From positions 13,957,554 to 14,021,553 of the forward strand of contig CAXIPT010000001.1 of NCBI GenBank assembly GCA_964030475.1: 64,000 nt of DNA. Direction: 5' to 3'. The DNA comes from Tethya wilhelma (taxonomy: Eukaryota > Porifera > Demospongiae > Tethyida > Tethyidae). Below are positions 63,961-64,000 of the stretch, piece by piece. The notes under the pieces are model-generated. The model worked only from the letters and a program-made list of their open reading frames with translations. It had not been told where the DNA came from and ran no database searches. Both the position numbers and the translations under genes were made by a program. The first letter of the stretch is position 1, and the number at the start of each line of letters is the position of its first letter.

Positions 63961-64000
<40 letters not shown>
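61093..64000 (+). CDS. CatSper auxiliary subunit delta/epsilon-like protein (3' end outside window)
   Basis: CatSper delta and epsilon are single-pass subunits whose large extracellular domains form the canopy of the sperm calcium channel. Exons include 61093-61223 (SSEDCEEYSTLFIPTRV), 61315-61420, 61537-61684, 61736-62143, 62234-62340, about 62443-62524, about 62593-62793 and 63207-63344. Two further exons follow, about 63482-63562 (RYHYGDNGIQ) and 63616-63709. Features that led to the call are a propeller-like start (NEVFVIGNGIVYR, NEVWVGFIGSSE), the Cys-rich stretch CPLTDLRVMAPGCG, VHIGCPPGLSLHFD, and WVCSTTGACG followed by PEYYLILEASNR. These resemble the CATSPERD/E C-terminal ectodomain. 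Sponges are among the early animals reported to have CatSper. The transmembrane segment and 3' exons lie beyond 64000. Signal peptide not located. Confidence 0.6.
61488..61531. repeat. (CA)n microsatellite preceding a CatSper-like exon
   Basis: About 22 CA units followed by CATATCAG, the acceptor of the next exon. The same (CA)n-acceptor context occurs in the reticulon gene. Confidence 0.9.
63798..63945. mobile_element. 148-bp inverted-repeat element within (CA)n tracts
   Basis: The left end GAGGAGGTACTACACGAGTG (63798 on), continuing GCGCCTTTGCTGAGCTGGC, mirrors the right end to 63945 over about 40 bp with few mismatches. The centre has GTCATGTGACC and GATCACGTGC. It is flanked on both sides by (CA)n, so the target duplication is unreadable. 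Same family as 36234-36359. Confidence 0.8.

Overview
The window looks like a piece of a compact sponge nuclear genome, probably Amphimedon queenslandica or a close relative. This rests on gene content and structure. Genes have short GT-AG introns and lie a few hundred bases apart, often head-to-head. There is a DEATH/NACHT NLR-type gene, a tandem galactosyltransferase family and many small inverted-repeat elements. Species identity is inferred from gene families and was not tested by a search. Single N bases (2698, 32794, 49119, 60888) and an N run (35360-35516) mark a draft assembly. Three long exact or near-exact duplications are suspicious (1-2697; 14351-15906; 44085-47252).

Layout. 1-2697: minus-strand segment closely matching parts of 7.4-11.1 kb, ending at the N at 2698. 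2699-7918: minus-strand NLR-type gene whose first exon encodes a hydrophobic signal ending in a 2A-like D-V-E-T-N-P-G-P motif, followed by two DEATH-like exons and a NACHT exon. 8.37-10.2 kb: MULE-transposase-derived gene with a frameshift. 10286-11640: coiled-coil gene, head-to-head with glycogen phosphorylase (11852-18495, 16 exons, 848 aa once one copy of a duplicated exon pair is ignored). 18.8-24.9 kb: three tandem aldo-keto reductases, the middle one a chimera. 25041-32161: an ankyrin-LRR-Roc-COR-kinase ROCO protein with a PB1-like C-terminus. 32.4-33.8 kb: decayed aldo-keto reductase. 34-40.5 kb: four intronless GT31 galactosyltransferase-like genes that share a nearly identical core. 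41089-52118: RPAP1 (minus), head-to-head with a reticulon (52304-56345). 56694-57632: FBA-type F-box protein. 57707-60825: TTL-family ligase with an N-terminal signal anchor. 61.1-64 kb: 5' and middle exons of a CatSper delta/epsilon-like subunit, running off the end.

The genes do not form one pathway. Housekeeping genes (phosphorylase, RPAP1, reticulon) sit beside expanding accessory families (NLR, AKR, GT31, ROCO). The strongest biological signal is the 2A-type signal exon spliced in phase to DEATH modules at both NLR loci. In sea urchin NLR-type proteins such an element splits the product between secretory pathway and cytosol. Also notable are a perfect 74-bp inverted repeat that buries a phosphorylase splice acceptor, tiny foldback elements with 9-10 bp target-site duplications, and a TTL-family enzyme with predicted lumenal topology.
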